Shown here: in pieces, positions 35,784 through 46,864 of the stretch
Layout: the number at the start of each line of letters is the position of its first letter
How positions within the stretch are numbered: position 1 is the stretch's first letter
NCBI RefSeq assembly: GCF_019578655.1
Contig: NC_063258.1
Span: forward strand, 7,299,283-7,363,282
From: Ricinus communis
Lineage: Eukaryota > Streptophyta > Magnoliopsida > Malpighiales > Euphorbiaceae
Reading direction: 5' to 3'
DNA length: 64,000 bases
Translations under genes and position numbers: made by a program
The notes under the pieces: generated by a model
The model's database searches: none
Told to the model about the DNA's origin: nothing
What the model saw: only the letters and a program-made list of their open reading frames with translations

Positions 35784-36171
35784 ATTTTTGGACATCTTTT
35801 ATTTATGTAGTTATTTTTTTAGTTAGATATTTCAGTTTGTTTTTAGTTTTTTTTTTTATTTTGAGATGATTTTATTTTATTGAACCTTTTACTAGATGTT
35901 GCTTGGGATTTGTTTATTCTTGAGTTTTGCAGGAGTTAGCCTACTTGATGCTCATACGTAATTTTGAGGACTAACATATTTTGGAGTGTTAAAGCACACA
36001 TCAAGGGCAGTATCTAGTAGACTTTCTAGTTTTTATCTCTTTCTGTTGTCTTGTTTTTCTTTTAGTTTTCTAGTTTTTTGTGGACTCCCATAATTTGCTT
36101 CTTTGTGCATATTTTATCTTTTTTTTTTTGGAGTGCCTACCTTATTTCACACTAAGGACATTGTTTCTCTC

Positions 36172-36184
36172 AAGTGTGGGGTAG
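36172..36184 (+). promoter_or_regulatory. Internal polypurine-tract-like motif
   Basis: AAGTGTGGGGTAG is identical to the motif at 37632-37644 and lies about 1.46 kb upstream of it. It may be a second plus-strand priming site or a duplicated 3' end. Confidence 0.5.
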
Positions 36185-37000
36185 GTACCTTAGTTTTGTG
36201 CAGGTACCAATTTTGTTTCTACTGTTTTTATTTTGCTTTCATTTCCCTTATTGATTGAGTCTGTTCATTCTTACTGTCCTTATCTTGAGTTTTGTTTTAA
36301 TCAAGTAGTTGATAATTTTTCTCTTTTGAATGGATACCCTTATAGCTTTTATCGAATCTTGTTGAAAGAAGGCAATGAACGAATCTCTTAATTTCAATCA
36401 AGCCAGGTAAAACTGGTATTTTTCCTTAATTTTTTTTCATTTTACTTTATCTTAGATATAGAACACTGTTAATATTGATGCTTATTAGATTGTTTGATTG
36501 TTTAAACTTTGGTTTGAGAATTCATGCAATTTTATCCCACTCAAATGGTGAGGCTTTTATGCTCCTTCTATTTTTTATTAGTGAGCATTGTGCAGAATTT
36601 TTGTTTCTAGAACTTGCTTTGTGATGACTTTTGAGATTACATGAATTTTGATAGTCATGAGATGATTTGGGCACTTAGGAATTACACAATTTGGCCAAAA
36701 GCCTAACCCTGTTTTTCCCTTAGTGAACCGATTTTGAGCCTTAGCCTTTTTCTCTCATTGTAATTCACCTTTGATACTCATTTAATCACTTCTATTCATT
36801 CTACCATTCTTTCTACCATTGTTGCTGGAAATTATGTACGTTTATGCTGCATTTCATTTTGGATCAATTTGCATATATTCACTAAGTTACTAGATTTTTT
36901 GTAGATGCTCCCTTCAATCCAAATGGTACATATCATTTTACTACTTTTGATTGAGCATTGTATTACTTCATCCTGCGTTATCTGTTGTTGCAGGAGTAGT

Positions 37001-37068
37001 TAAAAAATAAAAATAAAAATAAAAATAAAAATAAAAATAAAATAATAATAATAAAAATAAAAATAATA
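37001..37068 (+). repeat. TAAAAA-type microsatellite
   Basis: Repeated AAAAAT/AAT units over about 68 bp within the non-coding 3' region of the Athila-like element. Nothing else is notable here. Confidence 0.85.
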
Positions 37069-37631
37069 CATATATGTATAATTTTCTTTTAGTTCATTTC
37101 GAGCATCATCTTATTATTGGAGCAACTTAATGTTCAATTTTGGTACATCATTTGATCCTTGGCTATTTTCTTGCATTACCTACATAATTTTCCAACAACT
37201 TTTAGCTTACTTTTCATATTTCTCCATACCCTATCTTAACCCCATTACAACCTGGCTCAAGACCCTTTGATCATGTTTATTGATTATTTCACAGTAGTGG
37301 AGATTGGATCTATAAGCAAGCTTATGGTAAGCACCTTTTTATGTATTTTTGCATTGAGAGCTTGACGATATTCATTCACCTATATACACTTGTGTGTTTT
37401 GAGTGACATCTTGTAAGGCATGATTCTCAAATTCTTAGTTTGGATGAATGATCAGTTTAATTTTAGCAGCTTTATTAACTTTGTTCTCTTTCTCAAGGAT
37501 TTAGTGATTTGGGGATTTTGAGGAAATTCATCACGGAGTTTTGAGCTAACCTCCTGCAAAATATTTGATTGAGTTATTTGGTATCTGTTTGAGGAGTGAG
37601 TTGTTGATTGCTTAAGGACAAGCAAATGCTT

Positions 37632-37644
37632 AAGTGTGGGGTAG
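37632..37644 (+). promoter_or_regulatory. Polypurine-tract-like motif before the LTR
   Basis: AAGTGTGGGGTAG ends two bases before the LTR start (TGATGTAGATG at 37647), the expected position of the plus-strand primer. Confidence 0.6.
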
Positions 37645-37646
37645 TT

Positions 37647-38968
37647 TGATGTAGATGATTCTATGCATATTTATTGACTATTTATCAGTCGTTTATTCGT
37701 CTATTTGAGTCATATTTATTCCTGTTTGATCGCACTTTGGTATGTTTCTGAGTTTTTCAGGTTTTCGGACTCTTTGATGGGAAACTGATTGATTTTCGGG
37801 CAGAAACCAAGCTATGTGGATGATTTACGCATATTAGATGTTTGTCGGATTCGATTCCTTGATTGGTGCACAATCGAGGCTTTTGCACGGGCAGTTGCAC
37901 AGCCTCCCTTGCCCGTTGCACAGGCCGTGCATATTGGCACGGGCTATGGCTCTTCTGCCTATAAGTAGGCGCACGCAAAATGAGACAGGGTTCCGCTTCT
38001 GATTCCTAGACTTCTCTACGCGCGCGACCTCTCACTTCTACACCTCTGTTCTTGACATTTTGGGAGACCAACGTCATTTCAGAGGATGATTTGGGAGATT
38101 CAAGCAAAGATTGAAGGTTTTAGACGATTGGCCGAGACATCCGAGATCCATACTTGAGGCTGGTTTCAGAGTTGGCTTGCGACATTTCCACTCCGATTCG
38201 AGAGAAGAGAGGATACATGTTCCATTTCCTTTTATGTTGTTTATTTCCTTTTGTATTTGTTTCTTTCATTATGAGTAGCTAGGGCTGCCGAACCCATTGG
38301 GGTTCACCTTTGTTGATGGATTGTGCTTAATTATTAGATTTTTATTTGCCATTCTTGTAATCTTCTTGCTGTTTAGTAATAAAGTTTGATTCAGTTAATT
38401 TGAGACGTTGAATTAATTGTCTTTTGGGTTGTTTCTTGACATTGAGAAATGCTTGTTACAATTGGAAATTGAATAGTAAGAATTGGTAGTTAACACTCAG
38501 AGATAAGGTTAATTCACTCGCCGGATTAAGAATTAACAACTCTTAATAGATCTAAATCACGGTTAATGCTAATCTGTAATAATCTGATAGGAAGAGATTT
38601 CAATAGGTTAGTGCAGGTTTAGGAACTTGGTGAGCTCGAGAGAGGAGCCGAGTTCAATTCAGGATATAGGCATGGGTAGCAAGATTGGTAATTTATAAAA
38701 TCAACTTTAGAATTCCATCACTTAGGTCCCCTTCAGGTTTGCTTCTTTTATTACGGTTGTCTTTCGATTGTCAGTTGATGTTTGTTCCTTTATTTGCATT
38801 CATTATCATTAGTTAATTAATTTAGATTTCTCATACCTTATTTCAGACTAAATAACATAGCGAACAGTAGTAACTTTAGGTTCACCCGATCTCCAAGGAT
38901 ACGACCTTGATACTCACTAGTGCTAGGCCGCATCGATAGGTTCACTGCCTTAGGTGTAGGTTGCATCA
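37647..38968 (+). mobile_element. Complete LTR of the Athila-like element
   Basis: 1322 bp from TGATGTAGATG to GGTTGCATCA, with 5-bp inverted ends TGATG/CATCA. It sits between one element's 3' internal region and a second leader plus gag, so it is shared by two tandem element copies. The 3' 0.67 kb is highly similar to 33452-34121. Palindromic GCACGG/CCGTGC-type segments lie near 37890-37945 (TTGCACGGGCAGTTGCAC, GGCCGTGCATATTGGCACGG). Confidence 0.85.
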
Positions 38969-38985
38969 GTAGCCCATTAAGTTTT

Positions 38986-39000
38986 TGGCGCCGTTGCCGA
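38986..39000 (+). promoter_or_regulatory. Primer-binding site, copy 2 (tRNA-Asp-like)
   Basis: TGGCGCCGTTGCCGA lies 17 nt after the LTR end and keeps the CpGs that copy 1 has lost. The following leader is nearly identical to that of copy 1. Confidence 0.8.
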
Positions 39001-39136
39001 GGAACTGTAATAGTGAACTAAAGTGAATTGTTCTTGTGTTACTTTAGTCATTGTTTGTCTATTTATTTATTCTTTATTCTCTATTTTATTATTTCTGTTG
39101 ATTGGTGGTTGTTTGGTTGTCGGTTTCAGGTAGTTT

Positions 39137-40050
39137 ATGACCAGGAGCTCTAACCCTGATTCCATAGAACCCTTATCTGACCCGGAGCGCTCTCTTAAAT
39201 TATTGAGACGACGTTTGCAGGCAGTTGAGGAGGAGGACAGAGTTACAGTTCAGGTTTAAGGAGCTGACGTGATGGAGAACCACAACCCCCAGGCCGATGA
39301 CGATCAGAGGACGATGTACGAGTTTGCTCGACCATCTTTGGATGGGACGAAAACTAGTATAGTCAGACATATTGTAGCATCCAACAATTTTAAAATAATA
39401 GCCAATGTTATTCAGATGATCCAACAGAGCGTGCAGTTTAGAGGATTACCCAGCCAGGATCCCAATGCTCATATCTCCAACCTTTTGGAGATTTGTGACA
39501 CATTCAAGATAAATGGAATAACCGATGATGCCATTCGGCTGAGATTGTTTCCATTTTCCTTGAGGGACAGAGCCAAGAGATGGTTGCAATATCTTCCACA
39601 GCAGACAATTACTACCTGGAAGGCGTTGGCTGAAAATTTTTTATATAAGTATTTTCCTCCCACTAAAACTGCTAAACTTAGAAATGATATATCTTCTTTT
39701 GTGCAGTTTGATGATGAAAGCATGTACGATGCATGGTAGAGGTTTAAGGACCTTTTGAGATGCTGCCCACATCACGGATTGCCAGTATGGATGCAGGTTC
39801 AGACTTTCTACAGCGAGTTCAACCTTACGACGAGGCAGATGGTGGATGCTGCAGCAGGTGGGGCGCTAAACAGTAAGACGCCCGAGCAGGCTCAGAACTT
39901 GATAGAGGAAATGGCCATAAACAATTATCAGTGGCAATCCTCTAGGAGCCGACCAGGAAGACAAGGAGTGGTCAACCAACTGGATTCCACAGCAGCCTTG
40001 GCAGCTCAGGTGGAGCTTCTAGCCAAGAAGATTAACCAACTCCAGATGTC
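39137..40050 (+). pseudogene. gag: Athila-like gag, copy 2, two stops and truncated
   Basis: Same start as copy 1, followed by a longer gag: the FPFSLRDRAKRWLQ core, then FPPTKTAKLRNDISSFVQFD, CCPHHGLPVWMQVQTFY, DAAAGGALN, LIEEMAINNYQWQSS and AALAAQVELLAKKINQLQ. One frame runs through, interrupted by TAA at 39257 (CAA in copy 1) and TAG at 39737 (probably from GAG). It is cut off at 40050 by a jump to an LTR tip, before any zinc knuckle. It retains the second half of gag that copy 1 has lost. Confidence 0.87.
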
Positions 40051-40089
40051 GGTTCACTGCCTTAGGTGTAGGTTGCATCAGTAGCCCAT
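40051..40089 (+). mobile_element. LTR tip plus leader stub joined to gag
   Basis: GGTTCACTGCCTTAGGTGTA followed by GGTTGCATCA is the last 30 bp of the Athila-like LTR, and GTAGCCCAT is the first part of its leader. The fragment is joined directly after gag copy 2 and then to a different element's LTR. Two breakpoints within 40 bp point to illegitimate recombination. Confidence 0.75.
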
Positions 40090-40461
40090 CACTCCACCCG
40101 AGGCATCGGACAGAGCTAGAAGGTCGTCAGATCTATGAGTTAAAGTCATATATTTGTTCACCTGTCATGCTAAGATTTTATGTGATAGTTTTGATTAACT
40201 AATTTAATATTTTAATTATTTATTTAATCACTATTCATATATGTTTCAATTTACTGCATTGTGGTTTTATGTTGTCGTGTTGCCTTCAGCATGGGACGGC
40301 TATAGAACATGCTATCAATGAGATGCACCGGTATGAATCAGAGACAGAAAATATAGGGGTAAAGGTTTGTAAATTTTTTAAAAAAGGTAAATTAGGAATT
40401 GCCCTAGTCGAGCATTGCTCTCTGGGCTGAGTAGAGTAAGTGTGTCGGAGTAAAGGTCCCT
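40090..40461 (+). mobile_element. LTR5, left part (LTR3-like, 5'-truncated)
   Basis: Colinear with LTR3 from CTCCACCCGAGGCATCGGA (compare 30953). The upstream part of the LTR, about 1.7 kb, is missing. It carries one GAGCATTGCTC hairpin (40410) and ends with TCCCT, the left target duplication of LTR4. Confidence 0.82.
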
Positions 40462-43458
40462 TCTCACAACCCCACCCGTGGGCCCGTGACCGGCACTAGG
40501 GAATGGGTAGGCTTAAGGCCACCGAAACCCGTAGTAAGCCTGACACTCACTGATTTAAACAAATCTCATCTCAAATTAATATTATTAAAACCACAAATCA
40601 TCTTAATAGTTACACTTTACAAAATTATTTCGGTCTACCAGAAAAACTAGGCGAGACCCGAAGCTCAGAAAATTTACAACTGATACATTTACTATTACTA
40701 CTGCGGAGAATCTAAGATTTACCAATTTACATACCAAATCAAATACATCACCCGATGATGAAGGAGTCGGGTTACTGAATAAGAGTCGCGAGAGAACTAA
40801 CAGTCACGAATCTGGAAAAAAACATAAATGGAGACTCGTCTAAAGTGAGTTAAAATCAAATAATCTGGGGACTATTGCATTCTTCTCAGAAAATATAGAT
40901 TATTCAAATCAGTATATCAAACCATGCACATAAATACCAATCATACTATAATCATACCCTATTACTTTCTTGGCAGGAAAATATTGATCATTCGAATCAA
41001 TATATCAACCATGCACGTAAATACAATCCATATTATAATCATACCATAATAAATAAATAAATGAATAAATAAAAAAAATATTTTTACTTTTACGGGACGA
41101 GTGGCTCGAGTAGAACCCTAACCCCAAATTCTAACAGCCATTTTGGCTCTCTTAATCAATATGATTTGGCGCCGAGGCAATGCTCGACAGGGACCTACCT
41201 CAGGTCAGTCGCTAAGTATCCAAATAAGAAATCTAGTAGCCATTCGGCTCTCTTAATCCAATAAGACTGGCCGAGAGCAATGCTCGACCAGGGACCTTAC
41301 CTCAAGTCCGGTCACTTAAGTATCCAAATAAGCCGGCTCGAGAGCAATGCTCGACCAGGGACCTTACCCCGGATCAGCGACTGAGGAGCAATGCTCGATC
41401 GTCGAGCAGGCAAATCCATAATAACCTTATGTCCATAATCATTACCGGTGCGCGTGGTCCTGATGCAACCCACAGTGGCATGTTCTCACGAAAGCCACAT
41501 TTCCCAAAACGCAATCATCACATTTAATAAATATCATTGTTTAATGAAATCATTCAACACATATCGGAAATAAAGATTAATAATTTAGGATAAGGCTACG
41601 TGCAATTCGTGTCGGCGAATAATAATATCTGTATTATTATAACGTTACTAATAATAATATTTATATTATTTTCAATAATTAATAGTCCAGTTGAAATTAT
41701 TTCGTTCGCTATGATACTAATAACCATATTATGCATAAACTTTCAAAATAGCATATTAAATTCGGACTTAGCAATAGTGCAACGATTAAGTGACTTTAAC
41801 TCACAGGGTTTGGCGACCTCCTAGCTCGCCTCCGGTGCTCAGAGAGCGAGCAAAACAGTGACAATCTAGTCACGGAAAACAATTTATCAAAACGATGAAA
41901 CAATTACAATAGATCCTAGGTCTAGATTCCTAGGGTGTCGATCGTCTAAATCTCGACTGGAGAATTCCTACAAAATCAGTGAACCTCCTCTCTACGAACA
42001 TTACCCCTCAGAAAACGGGTCCAGGGACTGCCCGAAAAACACTCCAAATATCCAACAATTTAAACAACGGGAGTCGGGTCCCCAAACTTCACTATCTCCG
42101 ACTCGCCACATGACACAAAACACAAGGCGGGGCGGACAATTATTTTGACTCATAAAATCATCAAATACTCAATATAACCCAATAGACACAATTAAACTAA
42201 GAATTCCAAAATTAACGGGCCAAAGATAATTGCCGAGACGCCGATCGCTCGGTCGACTGCTATCCGGCCACGTGGAGTCCGATCGACGATCTGGACACAC
42301 CATCGGACTCACAACGTGAGCGATGACAATCCCTTCGATTTTTGATCCGACACCGATCATCGAGAGAAATTCTGCGAGACGATCTCGACCGTCGATTCGC
42401 AAACGAAGCCCGATCGCCACGAAACCAGTGCCATCGCGAAGCTTGAGGCCGAGGAGAGTCGGGATACATCCTCCGACCATCCATCCTCCGTCAAGCTCGC
42501 CGGAAAAGCCTAAAACGCGGCTGCCTCCATTTCGCGGAACTCTCCTCCGCTGGCACTAAAGCCGACCCACAGCCAAAGGAAGCTCTTCTCAAGGGGAGCC
42601 GATCGCCAAGATCGTGGGAAGGCCAGGAAATGACCGAACGACGCCGAAAGCCACTGCCACGTCGCGACGGCCGCACTTTCACGCCGACTTGCCGCTACCT
42701 CCACGCCACCAGGGCTCGCCCGCTGACGGCGCCTTCCCGACGCCAACGCCGCCTCGGCTTGCCTCCGGTCCGTCCACCATGGACGCCCGACGCCTCTCTC
42801 TCCTCCCTTTCTTCTTCTTCCTTCTTTCTTTTCTCTCTCCCCGATTTCCATTCCTTTCAATATCGACATTTGACCCCTGAACTTTTCCTTATTACAATTT
42901 GGTCCCTCAACTTCCTTAATTACTTACAATTTCATCCTGCAGAATTCCAATTTGACCCCCAAACTTCTTTTTAGACTTTGAATTAAGCCCCTAACTATTT
43001 AATTTGGGCCAAAACCGAATTATTGAAAATACATAATTATAAAAATACCCCTGACCGACATATTTATTTACGAAAATACCAAACTCACAAATTTCCATTA
43101 AAACCCCATAAAAATAACATTATACTTTCAATCCTTATTCCCAAAATAAATTTTCAATTTAGTCCTAACACACAATTAAATTAAATAATCAATTTCCAAC
43201 TTAAAATTTAATACTACTAATCAATTATAATACCAATTTTCCCAAAATTCTTTTATAAAAACATCCTTTTTAATTTCTTCCAAAATTTTCCGATATATAA
43301 TTTTACTTATATAAATATGCATTTGAGAAAATTTTGAATAACCAAAATATAATCATTTCTCAAATAATTTACTTGAATAATTTCTTAAAATTTCAAACTA
43401 ATTGGGTATAGAAAATAACTCATTTATTAAATATATAAAAAAAATTCTGGGTGTTACA
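40462..43458 (-). mobile_element. Solo LTR4 nested in LTR5
   Basis: Bounded by TCTCACAACC (one end base changed from TGTCACGACC) and GGTGTTACA, 2997 bp, with a perfect 5-bp duplication TCCCT (40457-40461 and 43459-43463). Removing it rejoins GTAAAGGTCCCT with GGTCGAGCATTGC as in LTR3. It is close to LTR1 and LTR2 and has no coding interior. It differs by an extra tandem unit of about 100 bp in the hairpin region (41140-41225 and 41228-41330, both with GCAATGCTCGAC and TAAGTATCCAAATAAG). Small deletions cluster at 41150-41420. Confidence 0.92.
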
Positions 43459-43463
43459 TCCCT

Positions 43464-44361
43464 GGTCGAGCATTGCTCTCTGGGCACCGGCTTATTTGGA
43501 AACCTAAGTGACCAGACTGGAGTTAAGGACCCTGGTCGAGCTTCGCTCTCTGGGCGCCAGTCTTATTGGAGTAAAAGAGCCCAAAGGCTAAGAGTGTTAC
43601 TGATAATTAAGTGAATGAACTGGATTTAAGGACCCTAGTCGAGCTTCGCTCTCTAGGTGCCAGTTCTGTTAGAATGAGAGAGCTAAAAGGCTAAGAGTGT
43701 TAGTGATAATTAAGTGACTAAACTAGATTTAAGGACCCAGGTCGAGCTTTGCTCTCTGGCGCTAGTTCTATTAGAATGAGAGAGTCGAGATGTTTAGTGT
43801 TGGGATTAGGGTTCTGCTGAGGTACTCCGTCCTGTAGTATGTGAAAGTTATTTTATTTAAGCATGGCATGACTCGTATATTTTTGCATGACTTAATATTT
43901 ATTTCAATTTAAATAAATGTGTTATTGAAGTGTTTGTAATTATTTTTGGATATATGATTTTAACTCACTCTCGAGATTGACAGTCTAAATTTCACTGTTT
44001 TTCAGGTGATTGTTAGTTTTTCCACAGTTCTTATCTAGCAGCCCAACTCCTTCATCATTGGGTTAATGTATTTCATTTTGGTACGTTTGACTTGTAAAAA
44101 ATTTAGATTCTCCGCAGTAGAAATTTTAGACTTGTCAATTGTAATTTTATGTAAATTCGGGTCTTGCCTAATTATGCTAGCAGACTGAATTTAATATGTA
44201 GAATTTAATGGTTAAGATAAATTGTGAATCTGTGCTTTGGATTGAGTCCAAATTTCAATTTGATTGAGTTAGTGAATGGTCAGGCTTACTACGGGATTCG
44301 GTGGCCTTATGCCTACCCATTCCCTAGTGCCGGTCACAAGCCCACAAATCGGATCGTGACA
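43464..44361 (+). mobile_element. LTR5, right part
   Basis: Continues LTR5 after the LTR4 insertion, with four more GAGC-type hairpins (43468, 43538, 43641, 43744; five in the whole LTR), and ends GGATCGTGACA. It is followed at once by a primer site, so LTR5 is a true 5' LTR and not solo. Confidence 0.85.
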
Positions 44362-44365
44362 AAGT

Positions 44366-44377
44366 TGGTATCAAAGC
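44366..44377 (+). promoter_or_regulatory. Primer-binding site (initiator-Met tRNA-like)
   Basis: TGGTATCAAAGC, four bases after the LTR5 end, matches the common plant primer site TGGTATCAGAGC except for one base. It fixes the orientation of the LTR family and shows that LTR1 to LTR6 belong to an iMet-primed lineage. Confidence 0.82.
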
Positions 44378-45574
44378 TTAGGTTTAGATTTCCTTCGACC
44401 TAGGTTAAGATTCTTGGTACTATGGAGCTAGGATCAAGTCTGTCTTGTTTGTTTTCATTGACTCTAGTGTCTCAGCTTTCACTGTTGGAGAGAGTCTATC
44501 CTTCTTTCTTGTGAGCTTGTTTTTGATGTTGTGTTGAGAATGAGCATTGTAGCAATAGCAAAAATTAGAAGTGCGGTAGACTCGTGCCGTTTTCTTCAAG
44601 TGATTAGTGCAGACCGGCCTTGGATGCTTTGATTATTGTTTCGATAGTGGGCACCATAGTCAGAATTAGTGCAGAGCGTAGTTGCAGTCATGTCATGAAC
44701 TATCTCATCATCGCATCAGGCATCGCCTTAATGAGTAGCACCGAAGTTAGTGCGTGGAAAGTCGAGTAGAGGTCAAAGCTCATATGGTCGAGTTGTGGTT
44801 ATAAGAAGCTTAAGAAAGGTGGTAGGAGCATTTTCGAACACTTGGAATCTAGAGAAACTTAAGTGAACACTATTTATTTTTCTATGTAGAACAAGTGTTT
44901 TAAAATACAATATTACGCCCAGTCCCGAAAGAATTCATTATGGCATTTCACTGTTAGGCATGCACAATTCCAGGGCATGCATCATACATCATGCAACCCT
45001 TGGTGATAGGGGGCATCATCACTCTAGTGCGCGATACTTTAGAATTTTATATAAAGAAAATGGCTAGAGATTTTATGATTTTATAAAAGTGTTTTTCAAG
45101 ATAATGATTTCTATCAGTGTTGATTATAAAGTAAGTAGATAAATAAATCTTTCAAAGTAAATTGTGTTAGCTTGGAATTCTCTGGATGACAAGCGTAGTT
45201 GTTATGAGAATGAATGGGTGATCAGTGGGCCCAGGCATGTTGGATGATAGAGGAGACTTCTAGATTCCGGAATGAAAGGAATTTTGTGTCAGGATGGCAT
45301 GGTTTTGTATCAGTTATCGCAACCAGATGGATGATATGACATGGATGATGTGATGTGGATGTTAAGGATATTTTGTCCGTGCAAGGGACACGTCATTAGG
45401 AAGGAATTTGGCGAATCGATTTTTGGTGGGACTCGAGTTGGTCCATATCTTTTAGAGAAGATTCTTTTCGCTGAGCGCGCTGAAGATTTCGTGGAAGCGA
45501 GGAGTTATGGCGAACCGGAGTGGGGGCACGTGGAGCTTAATGGGATTTTCAGATGAGTAAAACGCGTTTTTAGG
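44378..45574 (+). mobile_element. Short internal region of the iMet-primed element, no recognisable gag or pol
   Basis: About 1.2 kb between the primer site and the second LTR. The first part looks like a 5' leader. A short open frame (45341-45556, 71 codons, FCPCKGHVIRKEFGESIFGG) has no domain I recognise. Either the coding interior has been deleted or this is a non-autonomous derivative that depends on another element's proteins. Confidence 0.6.
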
Positions 45575-46864
45575 GGAGCTTCTGCCGGATTTTTGGTAGA
45601 ATTCTTCCGAGTTGAGATTCTTAGACAGTCAGTCCTAGGAGTCTAGACCTAGGATTAAATTGTCAATTGTTTCAACGTTATTGATTAATTGTTTTCCGTG
45701 ATTAGATAATCATGGGTTTGGCTCGCTCCACACACGAGTTAAAGTCATATATCGATTATGCACGTGTCATGCATAATTTTTGAATAGCTACTATGATTAT
45801 TTGATTGCAAGTTTAAATTATTCATTTAATTATTATTCATGTGTATCATGCTCTTTGATTACTATTCATATATATATCCTTTCCTTTATCATTGATTTTA
45901 TTATTGCATGATGATACAGGGATGGGACGATAGAACATATTGGTTTGATGGGTGTACTGGTGTAAATCAGGAGTGATGGAAAAGGGTAAATGGGTAAATT
46001 TAAAAAGGAAAGTTTAGGACTTGCCCTGGTCGAGCATCGCTCTCTGGGTTTAGTAGAGTGTGTTTGTCGGAGTAAAGGTCCCTGGTCGAGAATTGCTCTC
46101 TAGGCACCGGCTTATTTGGAAACCTAAGTGACGGTGGAGTAAGGTCCCTAGTCGAGCTTAGCTCTCTAGGCGCTGATCTTATTGGAATAAGAGCCCGAAG
46201 GCTAAGGGGTAGTGACCATTAAGTGATCGGACTGCAGTTAAGGACCCTAGTCGAGCTTTGCTCTCTGGGCACCACTTCTGTTGGAATGAGATTAGTCGAG
46301 ATGTTAGTGTTGGGTTTAGGGTTCTACTGAAGAACTCCATCCCGTAGTGTGTGAAAATTATTTTATTTAAGCATGGCATGACACGTATGTTTTTACATGA
46401 TTTAATGTTTATTTCAAATTAAATAAATGTATTATTGAAGTATATGCAACTGTTTTTGGATATATGATTTTAACTCACTCTCGAGACTAACAGTCTCAAT
46501 TTTACTATTTTTCAGATCCGTGACTGTTAGTCTTCCCACGACTCTTATCTAGTAACCCGACTCCTTCATCATCGGGTGATGTAATTTATTGGTATATTAA
46601 CTTGTAAAATCTTAGATTCTCCGCAGTAGAATTAATAGACTTATCTGTTGTAATTCTTTGTAATTTCGGGTCTCGCCTAATTCTTCTTGCAAACTGAATT
46701 AATTGTGTAAAATTTAATGGTTACAATAAATTATGCCATCAATAATATTAAATGGGATGAGAGTTATCTAAGTCAGTGAGTGTCAGGCTTACTACGGGAT
46801 TCGGTGGCCTTACGCCTACCAATTTTCTAGTGCCGGTCACAGGACCACAGATGGGGTCGCGACA
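45575..46864 (+). mobile_element. LTR6, 5'-truncated 3' LTR of the iMet-primed element
   Basis: Colinear with LTR3 from about GCTTCTGCCGGATTTTTGGT onward (compare 30800), with the CCTAGG palindrome (45634-45653), four GAGC-type motifs (46032, 46088, 46154, 46252) and the end GGGGTCGCGACA. The upstream part of the LTR is missing, as in LTR5. Satellite resumes directly at 46865 inside unit G. The left edge is approximate. Confidence 0.78.

Larger units (their letters stand above)
35784..37646 (+). mobile_element. Non-coding 3' internal region of the Athila-like element
   Basis: About 1.9 kb, T-rich, with no convincing reading frame. In complete Athila elements this interval can hold an env-like frame; none is visible. 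It contains two copies of AAGTGTGGGGTAG (36172-36184 and 37632-37644), the second just before the 3' LTR where the polypurine tract for plus-strand priming should lie. An A-rich microsatellite lies at 37001-37068. Confidence 0.7.

Noticed and set aside
41600..41824. Isoleucine-rich open frame on the plus strand of LTR4
   Set aside because: A product of AT-rich LTR sequence read against the element's direction.
45341..45556. 71-codon frame in the short interior of the iMet-primed element
   Set aside because: Too short and without a recognised motif. Kept only as a note on the internal region.
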